Below are positions 44,197 to 53,275 of a stretch of 64,000 nt of DNA, one piece after another (the stretch's first letter is position 1; the number at the start of each line of letters is the position of its first letter). This DNA comes from Sphingomonas faeni (GTDB lineage Bacteria; Pseudomonadota; Alphaproteobacteria; Sphingomonadales; Sphingomonadaceae): positions 62,001-126,000 of the forward strand of contig NZ_JANBVH010000011.1 of NCBI RefSeq assembly GCF_024273235.1. Reading direction: 5' to 3'. The translations under genes and the position numbers were made by a program. The notes under the pieces were generated by a model. That model was not told the origin of the DNA, searched no databases, and saw nothing but the letters and a program-made list of their open reading frames with translations.

Positions 44197-44730
44197 CGTC
44201 ATCCCAGCGAAAGCTGGGATCTCCCCGATCGGGTCGCAACACTCGCCAACAGGCATACCCCAGCTTCCGCTGGAGCGACGCGTGGTGCGAGGTCGATGCC
44301 GGGTCGGAGTACCGAACACGGGTACGGATACGGATACGGACACGGATACGGACACGGATACGGACACGGATACGGATACGGATACCGGTTCGTATGCTTA
44401 AGCGACGAACAATTACCGATGTGGAGGTATCGCCGGTGTAATCCTGCCACGGCAAGCCCCGTCGCCCGCCGTCTCCCATTCCCGCCCCCAACCCCGTCAT
44501 CCCAGCGAAAGCTGGGATCTCCCCGATCGGGTCGCAACACTCGCCAACAGGCATACCCCAGCTTCCGCTGGGGCGACGCGTGGTGCGAGGTCGATGCCGG
44601 GTCGGAGTGCCGAAGACAGGCAAGGATACGGACACGGATACGGATACGGTTCGCCGCCGACGAACAATTACCGACGTCGAGGATATCGCCCAGACAACCC
44701 TGTCACGGCAAGCCAGCACAGCCGCCCGTC
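44197..44730. repeat. Duplicated module with hexanucleotide arrays
   Basis: Two copies of a compound unit. Each begins CGTCATCCCAGCGAAAGCTG (44197 and 44495), runs about 110 bp almost identically to GGGTCGGAGT, then has a (TACGGA/CACGGA) array, then CGACGAACAATTACCGA and a shared tail. The first array has ten units from 44323; the second has three and a half from 44627. The difference in array length explains the spacing change. The 1178-bp gap 43821-44998 consists of these repeats and holds no gene I can support; every frame through the array is open by composition only. Confidence 0.9.
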
Positions 44731-44998
44731 GCTTCAGCTAATCGCGCAGGCTGTCCTACATCACCCCAATATGCCAGCGTCGGATCATGATCCAAGCAGT
44801 CCTCCCCCACCGCAGCGCTGAAAGACGTCGACCGGACCTGAGCGCCGATCGAGCAACGCCCGAGGCTGCCCCGATCAACCAAAACGACCGCACCTCCGAA
44901 CGCAACCACGCCGCATCCAAGCCACCGAGACGCCCCCGAGAAACACCCCGCGAAATGCTGCGCGAGCGTCTATACTTCCTATACTTCACTTTTCCCGC

Positions 44999-46249
44999 AT
45001 GACCGCCGCCGCCACCAGAATCGCCACGCTCGACGTCATCCGCGGCGTTGCGGTCATGGGCATTCTCGCCGCCAACATCGCCGCGTTCGGCTTTCCGGAC
45101 TTCGCCTATATGTCGCCGGCCTCGATGGGCGCGCCGAGCCTTGCCGACACGATCGCCTGGACCGCCAACTTCATCGTCATCGACGGCAAGATGCGCGGGC
45201 TGTTCTCGGTGTTGTTCGGGGCGTCGATGCTGCTGGTCATCGACGGCGCGCGCGCGCAGGGCGACGAAGCCGCAGCAGTGCATTTTCCGCGGATGGCGTG
45301 GCTCGCCGTGTTCGGTGCGATCCATATCTATCTGATCTGGTGGGGCGATATCCTGCTGCACTATGCGATCGTCGGCTGCGTGGCGTTCATGTTCAACCGC
45401 CTGCCGACGCGTCTGCTGGTGCTGATCGGGCTGATGTTCGTCGCATTGCAGGTGATCCAGTCCGTCCTGCTCGCGGGCTATGCGTTCGACCTGCGCGCCA
45501 CGGCCTCAGCCCCCCACGCGACCGCCCGCGCGTTGGCGAACTGGCAGAGTTTCGCGGCAAACTTCGGTGGCCCCACGCAGCAGGAAATCACCCGCCAGAT
45601 CGCGATCGGGCGAGGCAGCTACGCCGATCTCGTTGCGCACCGCTGGTCCGATCAGGTCGATCCGGCGAGCGTGATCGTGGCGGTCGGCGCCGAGACGCTG
45701 GGCTATATGCTGCTCGGCATGGCGGGATTGCGGTCGGGGTTTTTGATCGGCGCATGGTCGCACCACGCGTATCGCACGATCGCGATCGTCTGCGTCGGCC
45801 TGGGCTGGATCGCCTATGCAGCGATCGCGACGGTCGAGATCGGGCATGGTTTCGATCCCCGCTATGTCCTGCTGTCGTGGATCACGCTGGCGACGCCGGT
45901 GCGTCCGATCCTGATCCTCGGCTATGCCGCGTCGATCATCGTGCTGGCCCGGCCCGGCGGCTGGCTGACCACGCGGATCGCGGCCGCGGGGCGCACGGCG
46001 TTCTCCAATTATATCGGCACGTCGCTGGTCTGCACGACGCTGTTCTACGGCTATGGCGTCGGCCTGTTCGGCCATCTGACGCGCGCGCAACTCTATATCG
46101 TCGTGGCGGTGGTATGGATCGGGATGCTCGGATGGTCGAAGCCATGGCTCGATCGCTTCCGCTATGGCCCGCTCGAATGGCTGTGGCGGAGCCTCGCACG
46201 GTATGAGTGGCAGCCGATGCGTGGTTCGGCGATTACGACCAGCCGATGA
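44999..46249 (+). CDS. DUF418 (YeiB-like) membrane protein
   Basis: 416 residues with about ten membrane helices. L-D-V-I-R-G-V-A-V-M-G-I-L-A-A-N is the N-terminal family signature. I-D-G-K-M-R-G-L-F-S-V-L-F-G-A-S and the C-terminal DUF418 core (A-A-G-R-T-A-F-S-N-Y-I-G-T-S-L) follow. Family function is unknown; acyltransferase-like or transport roles have been proposed. CTATACTTC occurs twice in tandem at 44970-44987, just before the start. Confidence 0.85.
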   Translation: MTAAATRIATLDVIRGVAVMGILAANIAAFGFPDFAYMSPASMGAPSLADTIAWTANFIVIDGKMRGLFSVLFGASMLLVIDGARAQGDEAAAVHFPRMAWLAVFGAIHIYLIWWGDILLHYAIVGCVAFMFNRLPTRLLVLIGLMFVALQVIQSVLLAGYAFDLRATASAPHATARALANWQSFAANFGGPTQQEITRQIAIGRGSYADLVAHRWSDQVDPASVIVAVGAETLGYMLLGMAGLRSGFLIGAWSHHAYRTIAIVCVGLGWIAYAAIATVEIGHGFDPRYVLLSWITLATPVRPILILGYAASIIVLARPGGWLTTRIAAAGRTAFSNYIGTSLVCTTLFYGYGVGLFGHLTRAQLYIVVAVVWIGMLGWSKPWLDRFRYGPLEWLWRSLARYEWQPMRGSAITTSR

Positions 46250-46254
46250 CGCTA

Positions 46255-46273
46255 TTTGCGAATAAGACGCAAA
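46255..46273. promoter_or_regulatory. Fur-box-like palindrome 1 upstream of bfd
   Basis: TTTGCG-AATAAGA-CGCAAA is a perfect 6-bp inverted repeat starting 6 bp after the DUF418 stop. It is AT-richer than its surroundings, and its spacing fits a Fur-type dimer site. Confidence 0.5.
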
Positions 46274-46279
46274 AAGAGC

Positions 46280-46297
46280 TTGCGAGTGGTTCGCATT
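46280..46297. promoter_or_regulatory. Fur-box-like palindrome 2 upstream of bfd
   Basis: TTGCGAGTGGTTCGCATT contains TGCGA-GTGGT-TCGCA and resembles alphaproteobacterial Fur boxes built from TGCGAATG/TTCGCA half-sites. It is centred 43 bp before the bfd start, so Fur bound here could repress in iron-rich cells. Confidence 0.6.
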
Positions 46298-46331
46298 ATC
46301 CGTATCCCGGGCTCACAGCTAGGGAGTTCCC

Positions 46332-46502
46332 ATGGTCGTCTGCGTTTGCAATGCCATACGAGAATCCGACGTTCGCAACTGCGCACGCGGCGGTTGCACC
46401 ACACCCTGCCAAGCTTTCCGTTCGATGGGCCGCCAGCCCAAATGCGGCCAGTGCACATCGGTAGCGCGAGCGATTATCAATGAGGAACGCGCTGCTGCAT
46501 AA
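46332..46502 (+). CDS. bfd: Bacterioferritin-associated ferredoxin
   Basis: 56 residues: MVVCVCNAIRESDVRNCARG and so on, ending with K-C-G-Q-C. The C-x-C at residues 4-6 and C-x-x-C at 38-41 are the [2Fe-2S] ligands of Bfd, which docks on bacterioferritin and donates electrons to release stored iron. A GGGAG site lies just upstream of the ATG. It precedes bfr by 96 bp and follows two Fur-box-like palindromes, which fits iron-starvation induction. Three further Cys (17, 22, 26) are unusual for the family. Confidence 0.92.
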   Translation: MVVCVCNAIRESDVRNCARGGCTTPCQAFRSMGRQPKCGQCTSVARAIINEERAAA

Positions 46503-46598
46503 GCGTCGCAACAGCTAAGAAACCGCAGAAATCCGCCATTTTTTGGGTTGCGGTTGCGATATCGCCGGCGCTACATGGTCGTCAGAGGTGACGGAGAT

Positions 46599-47120
46599 AT
46601 GGCCATGCGCGGCGACCCCCAAGTAATCGACTATCTGAACGAGGCGCTCAAGAACGAGCTGACCGCGGTCAACCAATATTGGCTCCATTACCGGATGCTC
46701 GAGCATTGGGGCGTCTACAAGCTCGCCCAGTACGAGCGGATGGAGTCGATCGACGAGATGAAGCACGCCGACTGGTTGTCGGAGCGCATCCTGTTCCTCG
46801 ATGGCCTGCCGAACTTCCAGCTGCTCGGCCGCCTCCGCATCGGCGAGACCGTCGAGGAGGTCCTGAAGTCGGATCTGGCGCTCGAAGTCGAGGCGACGGT
46901 CCAGCTCAAGGGCGCGATCTCGTACTGCGAAGAGGTCAAGGATTATATCAGCCGCGACCTGTTCGCGCGCATCCTCGCCAGCGAGGAAGAGCATGTCGAC
47001 ACGCTCGAACGCCAGTTCGAGATGATCGCGCGGATGGGTATCCACAACTACATCCATCTGAACTCGATCTCGGAGCATGATTCGCCCAAGGCGGGCGCGG
47101 CGCCGTATCTGAAGGGGTGA
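46599..47120 (+). CDS. bfr: Bacterioferritin
   Basis: 173 residues. Ferroxidase-centre ligands appear as E20 in N-E-L-T-A-V-N-Q-Y, E and H in S-I-D-E-M-K-H-A-D (whose Met is the haem ligand), E in A-L-E-V-E-A, and E/H in E-E-E-H-V-D-T-L. The 24-subunit shell stores iron as ferric mineral. ATG at 46599 with CGGAG upstream; a second ATG two codons later is possible. bfd lies 96 bp upstream on the same strand. AACCGCA (46521-46527) and TGCGGTT (46549-46555) flank a T6 run in that gap. Confidence 0.94.
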   Translation: MAMRGDPQVIDYLNEALKNELTAVNQYWLHYRMLEHWGVYKLAQYERMESIDEMKHADWLSERILFLDGLPNFQLLGRLRIGETVEEVLKSDLALEVEATVQLKGAISYCEEVKDYISRDLFARILASEEEHVDTLERQFEMIARMGIHNYIHLNSISEHDSPKAGAAPYLKG

Positions 47121-47169
47121 GCTACGGGCGATGCCGGTGAGTCGGTATCGCCTGCCTCACTGGGACGCT

Positions 47170-47298
47170 CGATCCTCCCCCGCCAGGGGGAGGTGGCGCC
47201 GTAGGTGACGGAGGGGGAGGACACGGAGCAGCGGTTTCGCTTACCGCACCCTCCGTCAGGCTGTCGCCTGCCACCTCCCCCTGGCGGGGGAGGATCGA
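47170..47298. repeat. Family A palindromic element, copy 3
   Basis: The same outer arms (CGATCCTCCCCCGCCAGGGG / CTGGCGGGGGAGGATCG) and middle stem (GACGGAGGGGGAGG / CACCCTCCGTC). It lies between the convergent bfr and Hpt genes, 7 bp from the Hpt stop codon. Confidence 0.88.
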
Positions 47299-47304
47299 GT
47301 TTCC

Positions 47305-47745
47305 CTAGTCTTCGCCGAACCCGGTCGGGATGGCGCGACGACCGAAACCACCGCCAGCGACCGGCTTGCGCGCCACGATCGGATTGGCTTCGCGCTCCAG
47401 CAACGTCAGCGTCTCGACGAACAGCGGCCGCAACTGGACGATGTGCTCGAGCGCTTCTTCGGGCGTATCCTGCATCTCGACGCAATCGCGCGCGATCACT
47501 TCGATCGCCTCGGCAAGGTCCGCCAGCGGTTCGGCCCCGAACTGCCGCGCTTCGCCCTTCAGCGTATGCGCCGGGATCACCATCGCCGCCGCGTTGAGCG
47601 ACCGCATCGCCGCCTCGATCGCGGCAACCGACTTCACGCCGTCCTCGCGGAAATAGCCCAGGATACGGACGAACCCCGCACCCAGCTCACTCCGCGCCTG
47701 CGAATATGCCGGCCAGTTGATCAAGGTGCTTCCTTCGAACGACAA
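47305..47745 (-). CDS. Hpt (histidine phosphotransfer) domain protein
   Basis: 146 residues. The phospho-acceptor His lies in V-I-P-A-H-T-L-K-G-E-A-R-Q-F-G-A, followed by L-A-E-A-I-E-V-I-A, the helical Hpt core. Such proteins relay phosphate between a hybrid kinase and a response regulator. I chose a TTG at 47745 because AGGAGAAGG stands seven bases upstream and the sequence turns family-like there. The open frame reaches 47826, but that extension lacks a ribosome site. No kinase or receiver gene is adjacent. Confidence 0.8.
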   Translation of the reverse strand: MSFEGSTLINWPAYSQARSELGAGFVRILGYFREDGVKSVAAIEAAMRSLNAAAMVIPAHTLKGEARQFGAEPLADLAEAIEVIARDCVEMQDTPEEALEHIVQLRPLFVETLTLLEREANPIVARKPVAGGGFGRRAIPTGFGED

Positions 47746-47827
47746 GTCGCCTTCTCCTGTTGAGCAATAGCGCCATGAAGATTTGAACAGCATCTTACCC
47801 GTTTCAGGTAAACACACTGTTGTCATA

Positions 47828-48037
47828 CTACCGACAAGTTACGACAAAGGTCCGGTAAAATTCATCCAAAATGATATCTACCGTCGCGTCGGCCGCCTCG
47901 GCGACCGCGGCGAGTTCGGTCGGCGCCTGCGGATCGTCCGCCAGAACCTCGACCCGCCGCGCGCCGTCACGCAGCGCGCGGGCGAGCCGCACCGCCGGCC
48001 AAGGGCAGCGCATACCCCGGGCGTCGATCCGAACCAC
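47828..48037 (-). CDS. TusA-like sulfurtransferase family protein
   Basis: 69 residues. I-D-A-R-G-M-R-C-P-W-P-A-V-R-L-A-R-A is the TusA/SirA C-P-x-P motif with the active Cys at residue 11, followed by the beta-alpha-beta fold (V-E-V-L-A-D-D-P-Q-A-P-T-E-L). These proteins carry persulphide sulphur for tRNA thiolation or cofactor synthesis. It lies 15 bp downstream of der on the same strand. Confidence 0.85.
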   Translation of the reverse strand: MVRIDARGMRCPWPAVRLARALRDGARRVEVLADDPQAPTELAAVAEAADATVDIILDEFYRTFVVTCR

Positions 48038-48052
48038 GCCGGACGCCGCCGC

Positions 48053-49441
48053 TTAATTGCCGCCGCCGCCCCTGCCATTGTCGTCGTACGGGTTCTTCGG
48101 CGCGCGGAACATCAGGCGGACCGGAACCGCGCCGAACCCGAGGTCCTTGCGCATCGAATTGACCAGATAGCGCTCGTAGCTCGCCGGCAGCTGATCGACG
48201 CGCGTGCCGAAGATGACGAAGCTGGGTGGGCGAGTCTTGACCTGCGTGACGTAGCGCATCTTGATCCGCTTGCCGCCTGGGGCCGGTGGTGGCGTCGCCT
48301 CGATCGCGCGCTCGAACCAGCGGTTGAGCTCGCCGGTGCCGACCCGCTTCGACCATGCGTCGCGGGTGTCGAAACACGCCTGCAGCAACTGGTCGATGCC
48401 CTTGCCGGTCGCGCCCGACACCGTCATCACCGTGACGCCCTTGACCTGGGACAGGCCGTCTTCGAGCGCGCGCTTAACGCCGTTGAACAGCGACGAGGCG
48501 CTCTCGGCGATATCCCATTTGTTGAGCGCGATGACGAGCGCGCGGCCCTCCTGCAGCACCTTGTCGGCGATGCGGAGATCCTGCGCCTCGAGGCCGAGCG
48601 TCGCGTCGAGCAGCAGCACGACGACCTCGGCGAAGTCGACTGCGTGGAGCGCGTCCTCGACCGACATCTTCTCGAGCTTGTCCTGCACCTTGGCGCGCTT
48701 GCGCATCCCGGCGGTGTCGATCAGGCGGACTTTGCGCGCTTCGCCACCGGTCGGGTGCCAGTCGTAGTCGACGCTGATCGAATCGCGGGTGATGCCCGCC
48801 TCGGGGCCGGTGATCATGCGGTCTTCGCCGAGGATGCGGTTGACAAGCGTCGACTTGCCCGCGTTCGGACGGCCGACGATCGCGAGCTTCAACGGGCCTT
48901 CATATTCGTTGTCGGGATCTTCCTCGGGTAGCTCTTCCTTGCCTTCGAGCAGCGGGAGCAGGCCTTCGAACAGATCGCCCATGCCTTCGCCGTGTTCGGC
49001 CGAGAGCTGGACCGGGTCGCCGAAGCCGAGCGCGAGCGATTCGAGGATGCCGTCTTCGCCCGCGCGGCCCTCGGCCTTGTTGGCGACGAGGATGACGGGG
49101 ACGTCGGCGGTGCGCAGCCAGCGCGCGATCTCCTCGTCGAGCGGGACGATGCCGGCGCGCGCGTCGAACAGGAACAGCGCGACGTCGGCCTGCGCGACGG
49201 CCGCCTCGGTCTGCTGGCGCATCCGGCCGGGCAGCGTCTGCGCGTCGTGATCTTCGTAGCCGGCGGTATCGATGATGCGGAATTCGAGGCCGATCAGCGA
49301 CGCGTCGCCCTCGCGGCGGTCACGCGTGACGCCGGGCCGGTCGTCGACCAGCGCGAGCTTCTTGCCGACGAGGCGGTTGAACAGGGTCGACTTGCCGACA
49401 TTTGGGCGGCCGACGATCGCGACCACGGGGAGTTTGGACAT
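48053..49441 (-). CDS. der: Ribosome biogenesis GTPase Der (EngA)
   Basis: 462 residues with two tandem GTPase domains: G-R-P-N-V-G-K-S-T near residue 10 and G-R-P-N-A-G-K-S-T near 184, with D-T-A-G and N-K-x-E/N-K-W-D motifs. A C-terminal KH-like domain follows, ending in a Gly-rich tail. Der binds the 50S subunit and is essential for its assembly. It sits downstream of bamB, separated by a family B palindrome. Confidence 0.96.
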   Translation of the reverse strand: MSKLPVVAIVGRPNVGKSTLFNRLVGKKLALVDDRPGVTRDRREGDASLIGLEFRIIDTAGYEDHDAQTLPGRMRQQTEAAVAQADVALFLFDARAGIVPLDEEIARWLRTADVPVILVANKAEGRAGEDGILESLALGFGDPVQLSAEHGEGMGDLFEGLLPLLEGKEELPEEDPDNEYEGPLKLAIVGRPNAGKSTLVNRILGEDRMITGPEAGITRDSISVDYDWHPTGGEARKVRLIDTAGMRKRAKVQDKLEKMSVEDALHAVDFAEVVVLLLDATLGLEAQDLRIADKVLQEGRALVIALNKWDIAESASSLFNGVKRALEDGLSQVKGVTVMTVSGATGKGIDQLLQACFDTRDAWSKRVGTGELNRWFERAIEATPPPAPGGKRIKMRYVTQVKTRPPSFVIFGTRVDQLPASYERYLVNSMRKDLGFGAVPVRLMFRAPKNPYDDNGRGGGGN

Positions 49442-49481
49442 GTGGGGGCCTTAGCGCGTGTCGCGGCAAAGGTCACCTATG

Positions 49482-49628
49482 TCCCTCGCCCCTCCGGGGA
49501 GAGGGAGGGAGGAGCGCAGCGACGGAAGGGTGAGGGGGAGTTTGGGCCCGCTCCCGAGCCTCACTCCCCTCACGCTTCCCAGCGCAAGTGCGCCGGGCCC
49601 CTTCCCTCTCCCCGGCGGGGAGAGGGAG
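49482..49628. repeat. Family B palindromic element
   Basis: About 147 bp. TCCCTCGCCCCTCCGGGGAG at the left is mirrored by CTCTCCCCGGCGGGGAGAGG at the right. An inner pair, AAGGGTGAGGGGGAGT and TCACTCCCCTCACGCTTCCC, makes a three-stem plan like family A with different sequence. It fills the gap after bamB and begins 40 bp before the der start, ending 6 bp from the bamB stop codon. Confidence 0.8.
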
Positions 49629-49634
49629 TATACG

Positions 49635-50957
49635 TCACCGGTAGGCGGTGACCTTTCCCTTCTGGTCGAGCGTGTAGAGCGTCGAGTTCGCCACGATCGG
49701 GGGCAGCGAGAACGGCGTCTTCGTTTCGATCGTCGAACTCACCGTGCCGTCGGTCGGCGAGACGAAATTGATCTCGCCGCGCGAATTGGTGAGGACCAGG
49801 CGGTTGCCGGCGAGGATCGGACCGAACCAGGTGATCGCGTTGCTGCGCTTCTTCTCGTTCTGGAAGCGGGGCAGCTGGGCGATCCAGCGGGCCTTGCCGT
49901 TCGAACGCGACAGGCAGACGAGACGCGCGTCGTCGGTGACCACGAACAGCCATTCGCCCGCGATCCACGGCGTCGAGATGCCCGCGAAATTCTGCTCCCA
50001 CAGGCGCTGACCGGTCGACAGCTCGAGCGCGACCATGCGGCCACCCTGCCCGACCGCATAGACGCGGCCGCCGTCGATCACCGGTGCGGCATCGATGTCC
50101 GACAGGCTCGACACCGAGGTGGTCACCGAGGTGCGCGACAGCGCGTCCTGCCACAGGATACGGCCGTTCTCGTAGCGATAGGCGCTGAGTTCGCCGCTGG
50201 AGAAGCCGGCGACCACGGTGCCCTGGCTGACCGCGGGAGCCGCGACGCCGAAGACGCCCTGCGTTTCGAGCGTGCCCGACTGGACCCACTGGACCTTGCC
50301 GTCGGCCTGGTTGAGCGAGAAGACCTGGTTGTCCTGCGTCAGGACGTAGACCGCGCCGTTCGCGACGGTCGGCGAGCCACGGAGCGGCGCACCGGGCTTG
50401 GCCCGCCACAGGATCGCGCCATCAGCCGCGTTCATCGCGACGACGTCACCGACACCGTCGGTGGCATACAGCTTGCCGTCGTCATAGCTGACCCCGCCGC
50501 CGAAGCGTGCCGCACTGTTCAGCTTGCCCTCGGTAATGCCCGCGCTCCAGAGCGCAGCACCGGTATCGGCGGCAAACGCATGGACCGTCGCGGTGACATC
50601 GGTCACGAACAGCTTGTTGTCCGCAATAACCGGTGCCGCGCCGAGCCGCTGGCGGTTCGAGCCGCCGTCGATCGACGCCTGCCACGCCCGCTGGGGCTGA
50701 TCGCCTAGCGCGAGCTGGCCCATCGACTTTGCCGGGTTGCCGCCGGGCTGGGTCCAGGCGTCGTTGACGGCGGGGGCGGGCAGCAGGACCTGGACGTCGG
50801 CGATCGTCTTGTCGGTCTCGACCTCGTTCTCCGAGACCAGAATGGAGACGCGGTCGCCGACGGTCGGCGTCTTTTTCACGCCACCCTTGAAGATTCCGCA
50901 ACCGCTGAGCGCCACGAGCGCGGCGACGGCGACCGTCACCCGATATGTCTTCATCAT
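49635..50957 (-). CDS. bamB: Outer membrane protein assembly factor BamB
   Basis: 440 residues. The lipobox V-A-L-S-G-C near residue 20 predicts a lipoprotein. From about residue 70 an eight-bladed PQQ-type beta-propeller follows, with repeated A-x-D-G-x-x-x-W motifs (A-A-D-T-G-A-A-L-W, A-A-D-G-A-I-L-W, N-Q-A-D-G-K-V-Q-W). BamB supports BamA in folding outer membrane proteins, consistent with the large TonB receptors here. Its ATG overlaps the stop of the YfgM-like gene. Confidence 0.92.
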   Translation of the reverse strand: MMKTYRVTVAVAALVALSGCGIFKGGVKKTPTVGDRVSILVSENEVETDKTIADVQVLLPAPAVNDAWTQPGGNPAKSMGQLALGDQPQRAWQASIDGGSNRQRLGAAPVIADNKLFVTDVTATVHAFAADTGAALWSAGITEGKLNSAARFGGGVSYDDGKLYATDGVGDVVAMNAADGAILWRAKPGAPLRGSPTVANGAVYVLTQDNQVFSLNQADGKVQWVQSGTLETQGVFGVAAPAVSQGTVVAGFSSGELSAYRYENGRILWQDALSRTSVTTSVSSLSDIDAAPVIDGGRVYAVGQGGRMVALELSTGQRLWEQNFAGISTPWIAGEWLFVVTDDARLVCLSRSNGKARWIAQLPRFQNEKKRSNAITWFGPILAGNRLVLTNSRGEINFVSPTDGTVSSTIETKTPFSLPPIVANSTLYTLDQKGKVTAYR

Positions 50958-51706
50958 TGCGCCTTGGTATCCTCGTTTGATGCAGCCGGAGTGATCACCC
51001 TGGCAGTAGCTCCCGTGCTGGCACCCGCACTGGCAACAGCGTCCACACCCAGTACGCCGGCCATCTGAACCGCGCGTTGACGGATCGTCTCCGGCACGCC
51101 GGTATCGCGCGCGATCTGGCCGAACAAGGTCCCCGCCTGCTGACGCTGGTTCATGCGGAGATAGGAGATCGCGACCATCTCGCCCGCGCTGCCGAGCCAC
51201 GGACCACCGGGGACGGCGAGCGGACGAAGCCGCTCGACGACGACCTGCGGCTTCAGCGTGTCGAACTCGGCCGACGTCTGGCGAACGAGTGCGAGATCGC
51301 GGAACGGCTTGGCCAGCGACGTGTCCGCGGCGATCGCACCGAGCTTGGCAGCTGCGCCCTTCAGGTCGTCCTTCTGGAGCAGGACGTCGGCCTGCGTGAA
51401 CAGCGCCAGCGCGCGGTAGCCGTCGCGGTTCGACTTGGCGAGTTCGGCGAGCGGCTTGGCTGCGGCCGCGGCGTTGTTGGCGCCGAGCGAGTCGTAGGCG
51501 GCCTGAAGCTGCTCACCCTCGACGCCGGCCGCTTCGCCATTGTGATGCTGCCAGTAAAGGAAGCCGGCCAGTGCGGCGAGCGCGGCGACGACGCCGATCG
51601 CGACCCAGATACCCCAGTTCGTCCAGAACCCGGCGAGTTTGTCGCGACGGAGTTCTTCGTCGACCTCGCGCAGGAATGCTTCATCGGTTTTCGGCGGGAG
51701 GGCCAA
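50954..51706 (-). CDS. YfgM-like membrane-anchored TPR protein
   Basis: About 250 residues. L-P-P-K-T-D-E-A-F-L-R-E-V-D-E-E-L-R-R precedes a single membrane helix (N-W-G-I-W-V-A-I-G-V-V-A-A-L-A-A-L) near residue 30. Periplasmic helical repeats follow (A-Y-D-S-L-G-A-N-N, A-L-A-L-F-T-Q-A-D-V-L). YfgM is an ancillary subunit of the Sec translocon and usually precedes bamB and der, as here. No ATG is available; TTG at 51706, six bases after GGAG, is preferred over TTG at 51712. Confidence 0.82.
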   Translation of the reverse strand: MALPPKTDEAFLREVDEELRRDKLAGFWTNWGIWVAIGVVAALAALAGFLYWQHHNGEAAGVEGEQLQAAYDSLGANNAAAAAKPLAELAKSNRDGYRALALFTQADVLLQKDDLKGAAAKLGAIAADTSLAKPFRDLALVRQTSAEFDTLKPQVVVERLRPLAVPGGPWLGSAGEMVAISYLRMNQRQQAGTLFGQIARDTGVPETIRQRAVQMAGVLGVDAVASAGASTGATARVITPAASNEDTKAQ

Positions 51707-51777
51707 GGACAACTCCGGAATATTGGGGGGATGGACGGCGCGGACCTTAGCCGCGCCGGGACCGAAACGGAAGCGGA

Positions 51778-52638
51778 TCAATCCTTGGGCGCGTAGACCT
51801 GCTCGGGCCCCGGGAATGTGCGCGATCGGACATCGTCCGCATAGGTCTGCGTCGCGGACGAGATCGTGTCGGCGATATCCGCGAACCGCTTCACGAACTT
51901 CGCGGTACGCTCGAACATGCCGAGCATGTCCTCGGTTACCAGCACCTGGCCGTCGCACTGCGCCGAAGCACCGATGCCGATCGTCGGGCAGGACACGGTG
52001 TTGGTGATCTCGATCGCGATCGGCTCGACCACGCCCTCGATCACCAGCGCGAAGGCGCCCGCCTCGGCGATGCCCTGCGCATCGGCGACGATCTTGGCGG
52101 CTTCCTCGGGCGTGCGACCGCGGGCGCCGTAGCCCCCGAGCACGTTGACCGCCTGCGGGGTGAGGCCGACATGACCCATCACCGGAATGCCGCGCTCGGT
52201 GAGGAACTTGACGGTCGGCGCCATCGCGGTGCCGCCTTCGAGCTTTACCGCCGCCGCGCCGGTCTGCTTGAGCAACCATGCCGCGCTCTCGAATGCCTTT
52301 TCGGGCGACGCCTCATAGCTGCCGAACGGCATGTCGATGACGACGACCGCGTGATAGCTCCCCCGCACCACCGCCGCGCCGTGGGCGGCCATCATCTCCA
52401 GCGTGACGGGCACGGTCGATGGCAGGCCGTAGATCACCTGCCCCAGGCTGTCGCCGACGAGCAGCATGTCGCAATGCGGATCGAGCAACTGCGCCGTGCG
52501 AACCGTGTAGGCGGTGAGCATGACGAGCGGCGTCTTGCCCTTCTGGCGGCGGATCGCGGGGATCGTCAGCCGCTTCAGCGGGGCCGGCGTGGGGTTTGCG
52601 CGACTCGTCGCGGTGTCGAGGGTGTAGGTCGTGGACAT
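51778..52638 (-). CDS. panB: 3-methyl-2-oxobutanoate hydroxymethyltransferase
   Basis: 286 residues. It makes ketopantoate from 2-ketoisovalerate and methylene-tetrahydrofolate in pantothenate synthesis. [12 protein letters not shown], the metal site [10 protein letters not shown] near residue 83, V-K-L-E-G-G and [10 protein letters not shown] are the family signatures. Start ATG at 52638. The YfgM-like gene follows after 71 bp. Confidence 0.96.
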   Translation of the reverse strand: MSTTYTLDTATSRANPTPAPLKRLTIPAIRRQKGKTPLVMLTAYTVRTAQLLDPHCDMLLVGDSLGQVIYGLPSTVPVTLEMMAAHGAAVVRGSYHAVVVIDMPFGSYEASPEKAFESAAWLLKQTGAAAVKLEGGTAMAPTVKFLTERGIPVMGHVGLTPQAVNVLGGYGARGRTPEEAAKIVADAQGIAEAGAFALVIEGVVEPIAIEITNTVSCPTIGIGASAQCDGQVLVTEDMLGMFERTAKFVKRFADIADTISSATQTYADDVRSRTFPGPEQVYAPKD

Positions 52639-52701
52639 GGCGATGCTACTAGCGCGCGCGTCGGGGCTCGCCCAGCCTTCGGATCATCGGCCCGGGAGCG
52701 A

Positions 52702-53136
52702 TCAAACCGCCCATCCCTTCTGCCGGGCATGGCCGACGAGCCAGAGCGTGAACGCCGCGATCCCGACGACGACCAGGGGCAATACGAGCGTCTCGCCGGC
52801 GCCCTTGCGCGCGACGATATCGGTCGATGCGAACAGCCAGCCGAACTGCACGATCGTGGCACCCAGCGATGCGATCAGGAACGGTCGGGCACTGGCACGG
52901 CGCATGAACAACAGCACGGCGCCGATCAGGCCGGACAGGACCGCGACGGCAAACAGCGGAACGTACCAGTTGGGTAGGGCCGCATAGAGCGCCCGGTCAT
53001 AGGCACTCGCCCTCCCCATGGCATCGGCGCCGAGCCGCACCTGTTGCAGGAACATGAAGCAGCCGATGAGCGCCCAGGCGACGAGGGCGCCCGTGGTCAG
53101 CCGAAACCACAAAGGCCCCTGTCGTACGAAGAACAT
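52702..53136 (-). CDS. Small integral membrane protein of unknown function
   Basis: 144 residues with four predicted helices (F-R-L-T-T-G-A-L-V-A-W-A-L-I-G, Y-V-P-L-F-A-V-A-V-L-S-G-L-I-G, P-F-L-I-A-S-L-G-A-T-I-V-Q and V-L-P-L-V-V-V-G-I-A-A-F). It resembles widespread uncharacterised sphingomonad membrane proteins. No motif suggests an activity. Confidence 0.75.
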   Translation of the reverse strand: MFFVRQGPLWFRLTTGALVAWALIGCFMFLQQVRLGADAMGRASAYDRALYAALPNWYVPLFAVAVLSGLIGAVLLFMRRASARPFLIASLGATIVQFGWLFASTDIVARKGAGETLVLPLVVVGIAAFTLWLVGHARQKGWAV

Positions 53137-53275
53137 GCCACCACCCTTGTTAACCCGGCCCGATTTGTCTGAGCCTATTGCTTTAGATCAACAGACTGCG
53201 CTTCGAAGGGGCTGCGTGCAAGGGGATGGCGTCGGACGCGCGTCGAGACCGCGTAAGCAGGTCGATTGCGCCGAA

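Noticed and set aside
44323..44382. Hexamer array considered as a CRISPR-like array
   Set aside because: No spacers, 6-bp period and no cas genes.
44296..44790. Frame encoding Tyr-Gly/His-Gly repeats through the hexamer array
   Set aside because: All frames across a stop-free hexamer array are open; no ribosome site, and sequence before and after is repeat DNA.
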